Assembly: GCA_003281605.1 (NCBI GenBank)
Contig: QCBM01000003.1
Coordinates: 124,001 to 188,000 of the forward strand
Direction of reading: 5' to 3'
Length of the DNA: 64,000 nt
From: Prochlorococcus sp. AG-347-I06
GTDB lineage: Bacteria > Cyanobacteriota > Cyanobacteriia > PCC-6307 > Cyanobiaceae
The translations under genes were made by a program, and so were the position numbers. Under the pieces are notes generated by a model. It was not told where the DNA came from. It made no database searches and saw only the letters and a list, made by a program, of their open reading frames with translations. This document shows, piece after piece, positions 1 to 9,987 of this stretch (positions within the stretch are counted from its first letter, which is position 1; every line of letters begins with the position of its first letter).

Positions 1-641
1 AAAGTCAAAAAATAGCTTTTGATGGGTTTATGGTTGGAGCCTTAGCTTTAATGGAGTCTCCTGCAATAATTGTTGGATTATTACTTGTGAAATTTGCAGC
101 TCCCAAAAATAGGCCAAAATCAAGAAAAATGCATCTAAGCGCAATATTACACGAATCACTTTTGAATGGATCAGTTTATTTATTGCTCTCAAGCTTAATT
201 GTAGGATTTCTTACTGCTTCCAGTAATCCCTCAGGGATTGCGAAAATGGAGCCTTTTACTGGACAATTATTCTATGGAGCAGAATGCTTCTTCTTGTTAG
301 ATATGGGGATAGTCGCCGCTCAAAGATTACCGAGACTGAAGAATGCAGGTTCGTTCTTGATTGGTTTTGCCATTTTTATGCCTTTATTTAACGCATTTAT
401 TGGTGTTTTCGTTGCAAGATTTTTATCATTAGGACCTGGCAACGCACTTTTATTTGTGGTTTTATGTGCTAGCGCCTCTTATTTAGCAGTTCCTGCAGCG
501 ATGAGGATGACAGTACCAGAAGCTAAATCTAGTTATTATATTTCAACTACACTAGGTCTAACTTTCCCCTTTAATATAGTCCTTGGCATTCCCATATATA
601 TGAGTTTAGTAAATACCATTATCCCATTGTCCCCTCTATAA
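1..641 (+). CDS. sbtA: SbtA-like sodium-dependent bicarbonate transporter (3' part)
   Basis: The reading frame is open to the left edge of the window (first full codon at base 3), so this is the C-terminal part, about 213 residues, of a longer membrane protein. The ATG at base 30 is internal. The visible part has several hydrophobic helices and the stretch FDGFMVGALALMESPAI typical of the SbtA family, which imports bicarbonate with sodium across the plasma membrane for the carbon-concentrating mechanism. The stop is followed after two bases by an SbtB-like PII gene, the usual partner, which supports the call. Transport specificity is inferred from family and context. Confidence 0.88.
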   Translation, partial: SQKIAFDGFMVGALALMESPAIIVGLLLVKFAAPKNRPKSRKMHLSAILHESLLNGSVYLLLSSLIVGFLTASSNPSGIAKMEPFTGQLFYGAECFFLLDMGIVAAQRLPRLKNAGSFLIGFAIFMPLFNAFIGVFVARFLSLGPGNALLFVVLCASASYLAVPAAMRMTVPEAKSSYYISTTLGLTFPFNIVLGIPIYMSLVNTIIPLSPL

Positions 642-643
642 AA

Positions 644-925
644 ATGAAAAGATTAGACTTGATATTTAGTGAAAGAGAACTAAATGCAATCATTAAAACA
701 TTAGAAAAAGCTAATGTTCCTGGATATACAGTTATGAAACACGCCACAGGCAGAGGGCCTGAAAGAGTTGTTACTGAAGATATGGAATTTACAGGATTAG
801 GAGCAAATGCTCATGTAATTGTTTTTTGTGAGCAAGAATTAATAGATAAAATGAGAGATAACATCAGGGACGATTTAAGCTACTACGGAGGAGTTGCTTA
901 TATTTCTGAGGCAACACCCCTTTAA
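644..925 (+). CDS. sbtB: SbtB-like PII signalling protein
   Basis: A 93-residue PII-fold protein starting two bases after the sbtA stop, so the two are surely co-transcribed. SbtB binds adenine nucleotides (cAMP, AMP, ADP, ATP in studied members) and gates SbtA. The T-loop region lies around residues 33-55 (motif HATGRGPERVV). The protein ends at SEATPL right after the last core strand. The C-terminal extension with a CGPxGC redox loop known from SbtB of some freshwater cyanobacteria is absent, which should change how it senses redox or turns over nucleotide. Confidence 0.88.
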   Translation: MKRLDLIFSERELNAIIKTLEKANVPGYTVMKHATGRGPERVVTEDMEFTGLGANAHVIVFCEQELIDKMRDNIRDDLSYYGGVAYISEATPL

Positions 926-947
926 ATTAAAGAAGCAATTTTTATTT

Positions 948-1904
948 TTAAGAATGAATCCAATCTACTCTTATATTTTTTCGACTATTTAAGTATCTAT
1001 CAATTGACATTGCAGCAATACATCCATCAGAAGCTGCAACTACGGCTTGCTTAAATGGTGTATTTCTTATATCTCCAATAGCCCATACTCCATCAGAATT
1101 TGTAGACATAAAGTCATCAACAATAACCCCTCCGTCTTCTTTTAAAGCAATTTGGTCTCCTAAAAAATCAGTAATTGGCTTTGAACCACTCATATAGACA
1201 AACACTCCATCTAAATTTAAATTGATAGGATTTTCTTCTTGTTTATTTTTTACAACAACCCCATTCACACCCATATCATCGCCCAATATTTCCAATAATC
1301 TTGTTCTACTCCAATGTTTTATGTTTGAATTATCCATCAATTCCATAGCTTCTTCATTATCTGATTTAGGATCACTGGATGTAATCCAATGCACAGTTGA
1401 TGCAAATTTAGTTAGAACAGTTGCCTCTTCAATTGCCTCCTTGTTCACTCCAACAACGGCAACTTCTCTATTCTTATAAAAAGCCCCATCACATGTAGCA
1501 CAATAACTTACTCCTTTGCCAAGAAAATCGGCTTCGCCCTTAAATGATGCAGGCCTACCCATTGCTCCACTTGCAAGTACAAGTGCTTTAGCTTTGAAAG
1601 TGCCTTCTGGCGTATAAACCATTTTCCATTCTCCACTAGCGTCTATTCCAAACACTTGTGCTCTTCTATAGTCTGTGCCGTATTGCACAGCCTGTTCTCT
1701 CATTAGAGTAAGTAATTTCTCCCCACTTATATCAACCGGGACACCTGGATAATTAGCGATTTGATGAGTTATTGCTAAGGCGCCAACAGATGGATTTTTA
1801 TCTAAAATAACTGTCTTTAAGTTTGAACGAGATGTATAAAGTGCGCAAGTACATCCGGCCGGGCCTCCTCCGATAATAACTACATCTGACTCAATGATTT
1901 CCAA
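948..1904 (-). CDS. Thioredoxin-reductase-like FAD disulfide oxidoreductase lacking NADPH motifs
   Basis: A 318-residue flavoprotein of thioredoxin reductase length. The N-terminal FAD site is intact (IGGGPAG, residues 11-17), as is the redox pair CATC at 135-138 and the second FAD motif near the C terminus (GVWAIGDIRN). The NADPH-binding motif expected after the redox site (GxGxxA) reads GVNKEA at 152-157, and the HRR motif that grips the NADP phosphate is replaced by ITSSD around 174. It therefore probably does not use NADPH. Flavoproteins of this kind from cyanobacteria have been called DTR or DDOR, with another flavin or ferredoxin suggested as electron source. The exact subtype is inference. 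It is convergent with sbtB. Confidence 0.85.
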   Translation of the reverse strand: MEIIESDVVIIGGGPAGCTCALYTSRSNLKTVILDKNPSVGALAITHQIANYPGVPVDISGEKLLTLMREQAVQYGTDYRRAQVFGIDASGEWKMVYTPEGTFKAKALVLASGAMGRPASFKGEADFLGKGVSYCATCDGAFYKNREVAVVGVNKEAIEEATVLTKFASTVHWITSSDPKSDNEEAMELMDNSNIKHWSRTRLLEILGDDMGVNGVVVKNKQEENPINLNLDGVFVYMSGSKPITDFLGDQIALKEDGGVIVDDFMSTNSDGVWAIGDIRNTPFKQAVVAASDGCIAAMSIDRYLNSRKNIRVDWIHS

Positions 1905-2154
1905 TTTTTAAAACTCCTTTTTAGTAGTTAATAAGATGAGTTATTGGTTAGAAGATATTTTAATGTAAATACCTAAACCTCTATATAGATATAAGTTAAA
2001 AGAAAAAAGAGAAAAAAGCATAATATAGAAACAAACTTACATAGGAAAAACATAAAAAATTAATTATCAAAATGATCAGGTACGTGAAATGTTCTGAATT
2101 GATCTATTATTAGTAATATGCAAAATTAATTGCTGTAGAAACATTATATTTTTC

Positions 2155-2463
2155 ATGACCAACTCTGATTACCTTTTTAAAGCTGCCATTAAGAAAGTAA
2201 CCGAAAAATTAAACGAGATATTGGTTGACAAAATTGAAGAAGCAACAAATATTGCTCAGGATGCTCCAGAAATTCTCAAAAAAGAATTTGATAGTTTGAA
2301 AGAATCTATAATTGAAGAAGCTTCAAGAATGGAAAAAGCCGAAAATATTCAAGAAAATGAGTCTGCAAATACTTATCAAGATTCCAAAATAACAAAAGCT
2401 TTGAATGAAATTAAGGGTATCAACGAACAAATTGATCTATTTAATAAAACAATAAATAATTAA
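2155..2463 (+). CDS. Conserved small helical protein of unknown function
   Basis: A 102-residue, charged, lysine- and glutamate-rich protein predicted to be largely helical, perhaps coiled coil at residues 10-60. It has no signal peptide or membrane segment and I recognise no family. The ATG at 2155 is the first in frame. It ends five bases before the ABC1 kinase gene, so the two are probably translated from one message, and an adaptor or regulatory role for the kinase is possible but only inferred. Codon use and base composition match the neighbours, which favours a real gene. Confidence 0.75.
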   Translation: MTNSDYLFKAAIKKVTEKLNEILVDKIEEATNIAQDAPEILKKEFDSLKESIIEEASRMEKAENIQENESANTYQDSKITKALNEIKGINEQIDLFNKTINN

Positions 2464-2468
2464 ATTAA

Positions 2469-4136
2469 ATGAGTTATCAAATTCTTCATTATCGTTTAAA
2501 AAAATTGAAGAGGGCCTTTCTTATTTGGATAACTCTTATTTCGCTTTTAATAAATTTGTGGATAGATAATATTAGATTTACAATTTTCCAAACTAAGAGC
2601 AAAGAAAAAAGTAGGGTCCAAATTAAAAGAGCTAGGTGGTTTACTAATCAATTAATAAAGCTTGGTTCAGCATTTATTAAAATTGGACAATTATTATCAG
2701 CGAGACCCGATTTAATTCCTAATACCTGGATACAGGAATTGTCTAAATTGCAGGATCAAGTTCCTAATTTTTCATTTGAGCAAGTTGAAGAAACTATAAG
2801 AGAAGAACTAGGGTCCAAGTTTTATGAAATTGATCAAATAATAGCTGATCCGGTTGGATCAGCATCACTAGCTCAGGTTCATAGGGCGACTTTAAAAGAT
2901 GGTAAAAAAGTAGTATTTAAAGTTCAAAGACCCAATTTAAAAGAATTGTTTATTATCGATTTAGGAATAATGCAGCAAATAGCAGGATTATTGCAAAAAA
3001 ATAAGAATTGGAGTCGAGGTAGAAACTGGGTTGAGATTGCTAAAGAGTGCAGGAAAGTTCTAATGAAGGAACTTGATTTTAATTGTGAAGCACAATATGC
3101 AGCAAGATTTAGACAGCAATTTCTTGATGATGTAAATGTTGAAGTTCCTGAAGTTATTTGGGATATGAGCAGTGAAAAAGTGCTTTGTTTAAGTTATCTT
3201 GAAGGAACGAAAATAAGCGATTTAGAAAAATTGAAATTACAAGAAATTGATTTACCTAAAATTGCAGAAATAGGGGCTATAAGCTATTTAAAACAATTAG
3301 TAAATTACGGTTTTTTCCATGCAGACCCTCATCCAGGGAATCTAGCAGTTTCAAAAAAAGGTAAATTGATTTTTTATGATTTTGGAATGATGGGCAATAT
3401 TTCAAATAATCTTCAAACAAGATTAGGGGGGATGGTTAAGGCTGCCGCATTAAGAGACGCCTCATCACTTGTTAGCCAATTACAACAAGCTGAGCTAATT
3501 TCAAAAGAGATTGATGTAGGACCAGTCAGAAGATTAGTCAGAGTGATGCTTAAAGAAGCCTTAACTCCACCCTTTAGTCCAAATATCATTGAAAAATTAT
3601 CTGGAGATTTATACGAACTTGTTTATGAAACACCATTTCAACTACCAGTAGATTTAATCTTTGTGATGAGAGCTTTATCAACTTTTGAAGGAGTTGGCAG
3701 AATGCTTGATCCAGGGTTTAACCTTGTATCAGTTACCAAGCCTTATTTAATAGAACTTATGACTTCAAATAATCAAACTCCCAACGATTTAATTAACCAA
3801 TTTGGAAGGCAAGTAGGTGAACTAGGATCTAAAGCTGTTGGAATTCCCAAAAGAATAGATGAAAGTTTAGAAAGATTAGAGCAGGGCGATTTACAATTGC
3901 AAATAAGAATGGGAGAGTCTGATAGGCAATTCAAAAAAATGTTTACGGCTCAAAAAACTTTAGGCCATTCAATTCTCATAGGAAGCTTAACAATTGCATC
4001 TGCTTTACTTGTAACCAATAAACAAAATAATTTTGCATTGTTGCCACTTTTTTTTGCAATACCAATAAGTATTGATTGGATACAGTGCCAATTAAGTATG
4101 AGAAAAGGCTCACGTTTAGAAAAACTTAAGCGCTAA
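2469..4136 (+). CDS. ABC1/AarF/UbiB-family atypical kinase
   Basis: A 555-residue member of the ABC1 (ADCK/UbiB) family. The invariant KIGQ is at 71-74, the alanine-type nucleotide loop GSASLAQVH at 130-138, the ATP-anchoring lysine near 151, the catalytic block HADPHPGN at 284-291 and DFG at 304-306. A hydrophobic segment near residues 18-34 and two C-terminal hydrophobic segments (about 498-535) suggest membrane attachment. Cyanobacteria have several paralogues linked to prenyl-lipid (plastoquinone, tocopherol) metabolism and stress. The exact substrate of this one cannot be read off. It follows the small 102-aa gene and converges on eno with a four-base gap. Confidence 0.92.
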   Translation: MSYQILHYRLKKLKRAFLIWITLISLLINLWIDNIRFTIFQTKSKEKSRVQIKRARWFTNQLIKLGSAFIKIGQLLSARPDLIPNTWIQELSKLQDQVPNFSFEQVEETIREELGSKFYEIDQIIADPVGSASLAQVHRATLKDGKKVVFKVQRPNLKELFIIDLGIMQQIAGLLQKNKNWSRGRNWVEIAKECRKVLMKELDFNCEAQYAARFRQQFLDDVNVEVPEVIWDMSSEKVLCLSYLEGTKISDLEKLKLQEIDLPKIAEIGAISYLKQLVNYGFFHADPHPGNLAVSKKGKLIFYDFGMMGNISNNLQTRLGGMVKAAALRDASSLVSQLQQAELISKEIDVGPVRRLVRVMLKEALTPPFSPNIIEKLSGDLYELVYETPFQLPVDLIFVMRALSTFEGVGRMLDPGFNLVSVTKPYLIELMTSNNQTPNDLINQFGRQVGELGSKAVGIPKRIDESLERLEQGDLQLQIRMGESDRQFKKMFTAQKTLGHSILIGSLTIASALLVTNKQNNFALLPLFFAIPISIDWIQCQLSMRKGSRLEKLKR

Positions 4137-4140
4137 AAAA

Positions 4141-5436
<1,296 letters not shown>

Positions 5437-5591
5437 TTAATTATTACTATTTAAATCCTATTAATAGCTGAACTATTTGGCTAATATCTGAAATATATTT
5501 GTTAACCAACTATAATTTTAACTTTATAAGAGTTTAGATATTATTTAACGTTTTTTTTTCATTCTAAAGTCCCCGCAAAAACTCCCATCTA

Positions 5592-5629
5592 AATAATTTT
5601 CAAATTCATCTTACAATTTGAAAATTATT
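5592..5629. repeat. 15-bp perfect inverted repeat (hairpin) between eno and clpB2
   Basis: The arms 5592-5606 (AATAATTTTCAAATT) and 5615-5629 are exact reverse complements, separated by an 8-base loop. It sits in the divergent region between eno and the ClpB2-type gene, about 65 bases before the latter's ATG. A T-run does not follow on either strand, so it is not a classical terminator. It may be an operator or a 5'-UTR structure. A TATAAT at 5511-5516 on the plus strand would place the hairpin inside the clpB2 leader. The rest of 5434-5695 shows nothing else I can name. Confidence 0.6.
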
Positions 5630-5695
5630 GGATGATTATTAATGCAAATCCTATTTAGAATATTAATTAATAATCAACTATAGTTTTTATAGTTT

Positions 5696-8461
5696 ATGAG
5701 AGAAACACTTACATCCAGTCCTGAACTATTTAGCGATATTAGTTGGAATCTTCTTTTATTAGGGGAAGAAACCGCAAAAAAATGGGATCATAGCGAATTT
5801 AATATTGAACACATAATTCATACATTGTTCTCATCAAGTGAATTCTTTGCCTTCATTGAAAAATTATCAATCGACCAAGATATAGTTTTAGACATAACAG
5901 AAGATTTTTTAGAAGAAACACCAACAAATGAGTCAGAAATTTTTACTATCGGAGAAGATTTAGAAATTTTATTAGATAACGCGAATCAGATTAAAACTCA
6001 ATGGGGATCGAGATTAATAGAAATCCCTCATTTACTAATTGCTCTCGGAAGAGATTTAAGAATTGGAAATTATGTTTTTGAAGAAGGAAACCTTTCAATG
6101 GAAAAATTAGAGGAAGAATTAAAGTTTTACCCAAATATTAATCAATCAAAAGATTCTTTTAATTATGGGAATGTAATTGAAATAAATAATCAATCTAATT
6201 TTGAATCAAAAAAAGAAACTAACGAGACTTTTTTAAAAGAAGAAAAATTTAAAAAAGCTATTGTTCCATTACCGAAAAGTGAACTTCAAATTGAAACCAA
6301 TAAACAAGTTGGAAAAGATGAAAATGCTCTTTCAATTTATGGAAAAGATTTAACAGAATCAGCTGAAAAAGGCTTACTGGATCCCGTTTTAGGAAGAGAA
6401 AATGAGATCAATAATTTAATGAGGGTACTCTGCAGAAGAAACAAAAATAACCCTATACTTATTGGCAATCCTGGAGTTGGTAAAACCTCAATTGCAAAAT
6501 TACTTGCTCAATTAATTGTAGACAAAAAAGTTCCTGATACTTTAAAGGACTTAAAAATTATTTCACTTGACTTAGGTGCATTAGTTTCTGGGACCAAATT
6601 TAGAGGTCAACTAGAGGAAAGACTAAGCTTAATAATGCAGGAACTTAATAATCCAAACCAAGGAATGATTCTATTTATTGATGAAATTGACTCAATATTA
6701 AGTTCTGACAGATCTTCTACCGATATCAGTAATATTTTAAAACCTTTACTAGCTGAAGGAGAACTTAGATGTATCGGTACAACAACGCCTGAGAAATTTC
6801 GTGAAACTATTGAAAAAGATCAAGCATTAAATAATTGCTTTCAAAAGATAGCTGTTAATGAACCTTCAGTAGAATTAAGCGCAAAAATATTACAAGGGAT
6901 CAAAAAGAAATATGAATCACATCATGGCATAAAAATTTCTGAAGAGGCTGTAAACTATTCTGCAAAATTGGCCGATAGATACATCAGCGATAAATGTCTC
7001 CCTGATAGTGCAATAGATTTAATTGATGAAGCAGCTGCACAGTTGAAAATCGAGTCTAATAAAGTGCCTCAAATCATTCTCCAACAAGAAAACAAACTTA
7101 ATACTATTGATGAAAAATTGAATAATTTGCAAGGAGAAAATATCGAAGCTCAAGAAAAACTATTGAATAATAGACAACAATCAGAGGCAAAATTGAACGT
7201 TCTTTTGGAAAATTGGAACAATTTACGTGAAGAAATGGAGGAATTGTCTATTTTAATGAAAGAAGAAGATAAACTAACCAAACAAATTAAAGATAAATCA
7301 AATCGCGAAATTGAAAATGATCTAGATTATTTAGCAAGGCTTGAAGAAGAGTTAAGTGAAATAGAGAATCACATAAAAAAACTTGAAGATAACTTTAATC
7401 AAATAAAGAAAAATAGAAATTTCCCTTTTAAATATCAAGTTGAACCTGATGATATTGCAGATGTTATATCAAAAATCACAGGTATTCCAATTTCTAAAGT
7501 AGTTTCAAATGAACGTAAGAAATTAGTAAATCTAGAAACAGAACTAAGTGAAAAAGTTATTGGACAAGAAAAAGCCATAGAAGCCGTTTCTGCTGCAATT
7601 AGAAGAGCTCGAGTTGGTATGAAAAGTCCTAAAAGACCTATTGGATCTTTTTTATTTATGGGTCCTACTGGTGTTGGTAAAACAGAATTAGCAAAATCTC
7701 TTGCAACAGTTTTATTTGATGAAGAAGACGCACTTTTAAGATTAGATATGAGTGAATATATGGAGAAAAATGCCGTAGCAAGACTTTTAGGAGCTCCCCC
7801 AGGTTATATTGGTTATGAAGAGGGAGGTCAATTAACTGAAGCAGTAAGACGTAAACCGTATTCAGTAATACTTCTTGATGAGATAGAAAAAGCACATGCA
7901 GAAGTATTTAATATCCTTTTGCAAGTCTTAGATGAAGGAAGATTAACCGACTCCCAAGGAAGGACCGTAGATTTCAAAAATACGGTAATCATTATGACAA
8001 GTAACCTAGCTGGAAAATCTATACTGGAGTATTCACAAAAGATATCTAAAAGTGAGGGAAATTTAGAAAAAGATCAACAAACTCTAGATGATTCAATTAG
8101 TAATGCATTGTCTTCAATTTTTAGACCTGAATTTTTAAATAGAATTGACGAAGTGGTAAAGTTTGATCCATTATCTATTGATGAACTTCAAAAAATAATC
8201 ATTCTACAAACAGAAGATTTAAAGAACCTGTTACTTGAGCAGAAAATAAATATCGCTATAGACAAAAAAGTTATCAACAAAATTGCAAACGATTCTTACG
8301 AACCTGAATATGGTGCTAGGCCACTTAGCAGGGAACTTAGAAGACAAATAGAAAATCCCTTGGCTGCAAAACTTTTAGAGGATAACTTCAAAAATAAAAA
8401 AAATATAACAATTAAACTTAACCCTACTAAAAAAGATGAGATCGTTTTTAAACCTAGCTGA
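5696..8461 (+). CDS. clpB2: ClpB2-type Hsp100 AAA+ ATPase with degenerate first ATPase domain
   Basis: A 921-residue two-ring Hsp100. The order is an N-domain (about 1-150), a long charged linker (150-205), NBD1 with Walker A GNPGVGKT (257-264) and Walker B acidic pair D329-E330, a coiled-coil M domain (about 465-575), and NBD2 with Walker A GPTGVGKT (656-663), DE 728-729 and pore loop GYIGYEEGG. Having an M domain and no ClpP-binding tripeptide that I can see points to ClpB rather than ClpC. The paired arginine fingers that close NBD1 in ClpB (ALERRF) read ALNNCF here, with N380 and C381 in their place. NBD2 keeps its arginine finger (RPEFLNRIDE). Cyanobacteria carry a divergent second ClpB, and the position ahead of secE-nusG fits that form. 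Confidence 0.88.
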   Translation: MRETLTSSPELFSDISWNLLLLGEETAKKWDHSEFNIEHIIHTLFSSSEFFAFIEKLSIDQDIVLDITEDFLEETPTNESEIFTIGEDLEILLDNANQIKTQWGSRLIEIPHLLIALGRDLRIGNYVFEEGNLSMEKLEEELKFYPNINQSKDSFNYGNVIEINNQSNFESKKETNETFLKEEKFKKAIVPLPKSELQIETNKQVGKDENALSIYGKDLTESAEKGLLDPVLGRENEINNLMRVLCRRNKNNPILIGNPGVGKTSIAKLLAQLIVDKKVPDTLKDLKIISLDLGALVSGTKFRGQLEERLSLIMQELNNPNQGMILFIDEIDSILSSDRSSTDISNILKPLLAEGELRCIGTTTPEKFRETIEKDQALNNCFQKIAVNEPSVELSAKILQGIKKKYESHHGIKISEEAVNYSAKLADRYISDKCLPDSAIDLIDEAAAQLKIESNKVPQIILQQENKLNTIDEKLNNLQGENIEAQEKLLNNRQQSEAKLNVLLENWNNLREEMEELSILMKEEDKLTKQIKDKSNREIENDLDYLARLEEELSEIENHIKKLEDNFNQIKKNRNFPFKYQVEPDDIADVISKITGIPISKVVSNERKKLVNLETELSEKVIGQEKAIEAVSAAIRRARVGMKSPKRPIGSFLFMGPTGVGKTELAKSLATVLFDEEDALLRLDMSEYMEKNAVARLLGAPPGYIGYEEGGQLTEAVRRKPYSVILLDEIEKAHAEVFNILLQVLDEGRLTDSQGRTVDFKNTVIIMTSNLAGKSILEYSQKISKSEGNLEKDQQTLDDSISNALSSIFRPEFLNRIDEVVKFDPLSIDELQKIIILQTEDLKNLLLEQKINIAIDKKVINKIANDSYEPEYGARPLSRELRRQIENPLAAKLLEDNFKNKKNITIKLNPTKKDEIVFKPS

Positions 8462-8522
8462 GGAGTAAATCGATAAGCTAAAATAAAAACTAAAGCATAA
8501 AGCTTAATTTCAAAAAAAATTT

Positions 8523-8765
8523 GTGACAAGTCCTACTACTAATAAAGAACCTCTTAAAAAGGATTCTCCTGAAGTTGAAGAGCCTAAAAAAAAGGATAAT
8601 TTTTTTAGTTCTACCTACGATGAGCTCAAACTTGTCGTGTGGCCTAACAAACAACAACTTTTTAGCGAATCAGTAGCAGTTATAATTATGGTAACTTTTT
8701 CTGCTGCAGCCATTGCTTCTGTTAGCAGATTCTATGGATGGGCAGCCTCGCAAATTTTTGGTTGA
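8523..8765 (+). CDS. secE: Preprotein translocase subunit SecE
   Basis: An 80-residue single-span SecE, a small essential part of the SecYEG channel. The charged N-terminal half is followed by the conserved block around ELKLVVWPNKQQL and one transmembrane helix at about residues 50-70. It begins with GTG at 8523; the overlapping TTG at 8521 runs into a stop at once, so GTG is the only sensible start. It lies upstream of nusG in the standard bacterial secE-nusG-rplK order. Confidence 0.95.
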   Translation: MTSPTTNKEPLKKDSPEVEEPKKKDNFFSSTYDELKLVVWPNKQQLFSESVAVIIMVTFSAAAIASVSRFYGWAASQIFG

Positions 8766-8816
8766 ATTATCTCCCGAATATCCATTAATAAAGATCTTAA
8801 TTAAGCTTCCAGAAAA

Positions 8817-9428
8817 ATGAGTAATGAATTAACTACAAACCTTGCTTCTTCAAAAGCAAATACAAGCATCGCAAGATGGTATGCAGTTCAAGTAGCATCA
8901 AGCTGTGAAAAAAAAGTAAAAGCGACTCTTGAGCAGAGATCGGTAACTTTAGGCGTTAATAATAGAATCATTGAAATTGAAATTCCCCAAACTCCAGGAA
9001 TTAAATTAAAAAAAGATGGAAGCAGACAAACTACTGAAGAAAAAGTTTTCCCAGGTTATGTCCTCGTAAGAATGATTTTGGATGAAGATACAATGATGGC
9101 TGTTAAAAGTACTCCAAATGTAATAAATTTTGTAGGTGCTGAAGACGGTAGAGGCAGCGGAAGATCGCGAGGTCATATTAAACCTCGACCATTATCAAGA
9201 CAGGAAGTTAATAGAATCTTTAAGCGGGCTTCAGAGAAAAAAGCTGTAATCAAGTTAGATATTGAAGAAAAAGATAGAATCATTGTAACTAGCGGTCCAT
9301 TCAAGGATTTCCAGGGAGAAGTGATAGAAGTTTCCGGAGAAAGAAATAAATTAAAAGCATTACTTTCAATATTTGGGCGCGAGACTCCTGTAGAATTAGA
9401 ATTCTCCCAAATCAATAAACAAAATTAA
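8817..9428 (+). CDS. nusG: Transcription termination/antitermination protein NusG
   Basis: A 203-residue NusG. The N-terminal NGN domain begins at RWYAVQVASSCEKKV (about residue 20) and contains the FPGYVLVRM signature. The C-terminal KOW domain lies near 150-200 (DRIIVTSGPFKDFQGEV). It binds RNA polymerase across the clamp and couples transcription to Rho or the ribosome. It sits 51 bases after secE and 67 bases before rplK and belongs to the same transcription unit. Confidence 0.97.
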   Translation: MSNELTTNLASSKANTSIARWYAVQVASSCEKKVKATLEQRSVTLGVNNRIIEIEIPQTPGIKLKKDGSRQTTEEKVFPGYVLVRMILDEDTMMAVKSTPNVINFVGAEDGRGSGRSRGHIKPRPLSRQEVNRIFKRASEKKAVIKLDIEEKDRIIVTSGPFKDFQGEVIEVSGERNKLKALLSIFGRETPVELEFSQINKQN

Positions 9429-9495
9429 TTTCTAATTGTTCTTGTTTATCGAGTAAAATTATGATTTTCTACCCCAGCTTAAATTCTCTAATCTA

Positions 9496-9921
9496 ATGGC
9501 AAAAAAAATTGTTGCAGTTATCAAGCTTGCTCTACAAGCAGGCAAAGCAAATCCTGCTCCTCCTGTAGGGCCAGCATTAGGACAACATGGTGTCAATATC
9601 ATGGCATTTTGCAAAGAATACAACGCAAGGACACAAGATAAAGCAGGTTTTGTAATTCCAGTCGAGATTTCTGTTTTTGAAGATAGAAGCTTTACTTTTA
9701 TCACAAAAACACCTCCTGCTTCCGTCTTAATAACAAAAGCAGCTGGTATAGAGAAAGGTTCAGGTGAATCCGCAAAAGGGTCTGTTGGGAATATAAGTAA
9801 AGCTCAATTAGAAGAAATAGCCAAAACTAAGCTTCCTGATCTAAACTGTTCTAGTGTTGAATCAGCGATGAAAGTAATTGAGGGTACTGCTCGTAATATG
9901 GGTGTCTCTATCAATGATTGA
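9496..9921 (+). CDS. rplK: Ribosomal protein uL11
   Basis: A 141-residue L11 of full length, opening [16 protein letters not shown] and carrying the proline-rich [17 protein letters not shown] signature of the N-terminal domain. The C-terminal domain binds the GTPase-associated centre of 23S rRNA, next to L10 and L7/L12 encoded downstream. The ATG at 9496 matches the family start. Confidence 0.98.
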   Translation: MAKKIVAVIKLALQAGKANPAPPVGPALGQHGVNIMAFCKEYNARTQDKAGFVIPVEISVFEDRSFTFITKTPPASVLITKAAGIEKGSGESAKGSVGNISKAQLEEIAKTKLPDLNCSSVESAMKVIEGTARNMGVSIND

Positions 9922-9953
9922 GTTCAATACACAATTTCTCACTACTTAGGGGA

Positions 9954-9968
9954 GGTTAGTTAATAACC
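9954..9968 (+). promoter_or_regulatory. Short hairpin upstream of rplA, possible L1 autoregulatory site
   Basis: The sequence GGTTA-GTTAA-TAACC forms a 5-bp stem with a 5-base loop, 20 bases before the rplA ATG and preceded by a G-rich run (AGGGGAGG). L1 represses its own message in several bacteria by binding an rRNA-like hairpin, usually in the leader of the L11 gene. I see only the hairpin and cannot match it to an L1 consensus, so the role is speculative. Confidence 0.25.
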
Positions 9969-9987
9969 GTTTGCACCCAATATTATT

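Noticed and set aside
1905-2154. The 250-base gap before the 102-aa gene, examined for a tRNA or small RNA.
   Set aside because: AT-rich with no cloverleaf, no strong hairpin and no tail of T residues; nothing could be supported.
7665-7895. Minus-strand frame inside the clpB2 gene.
   Set aside because: It lies opposite the conserved NBD2 Walker region and has no protein-like pattern of its own.
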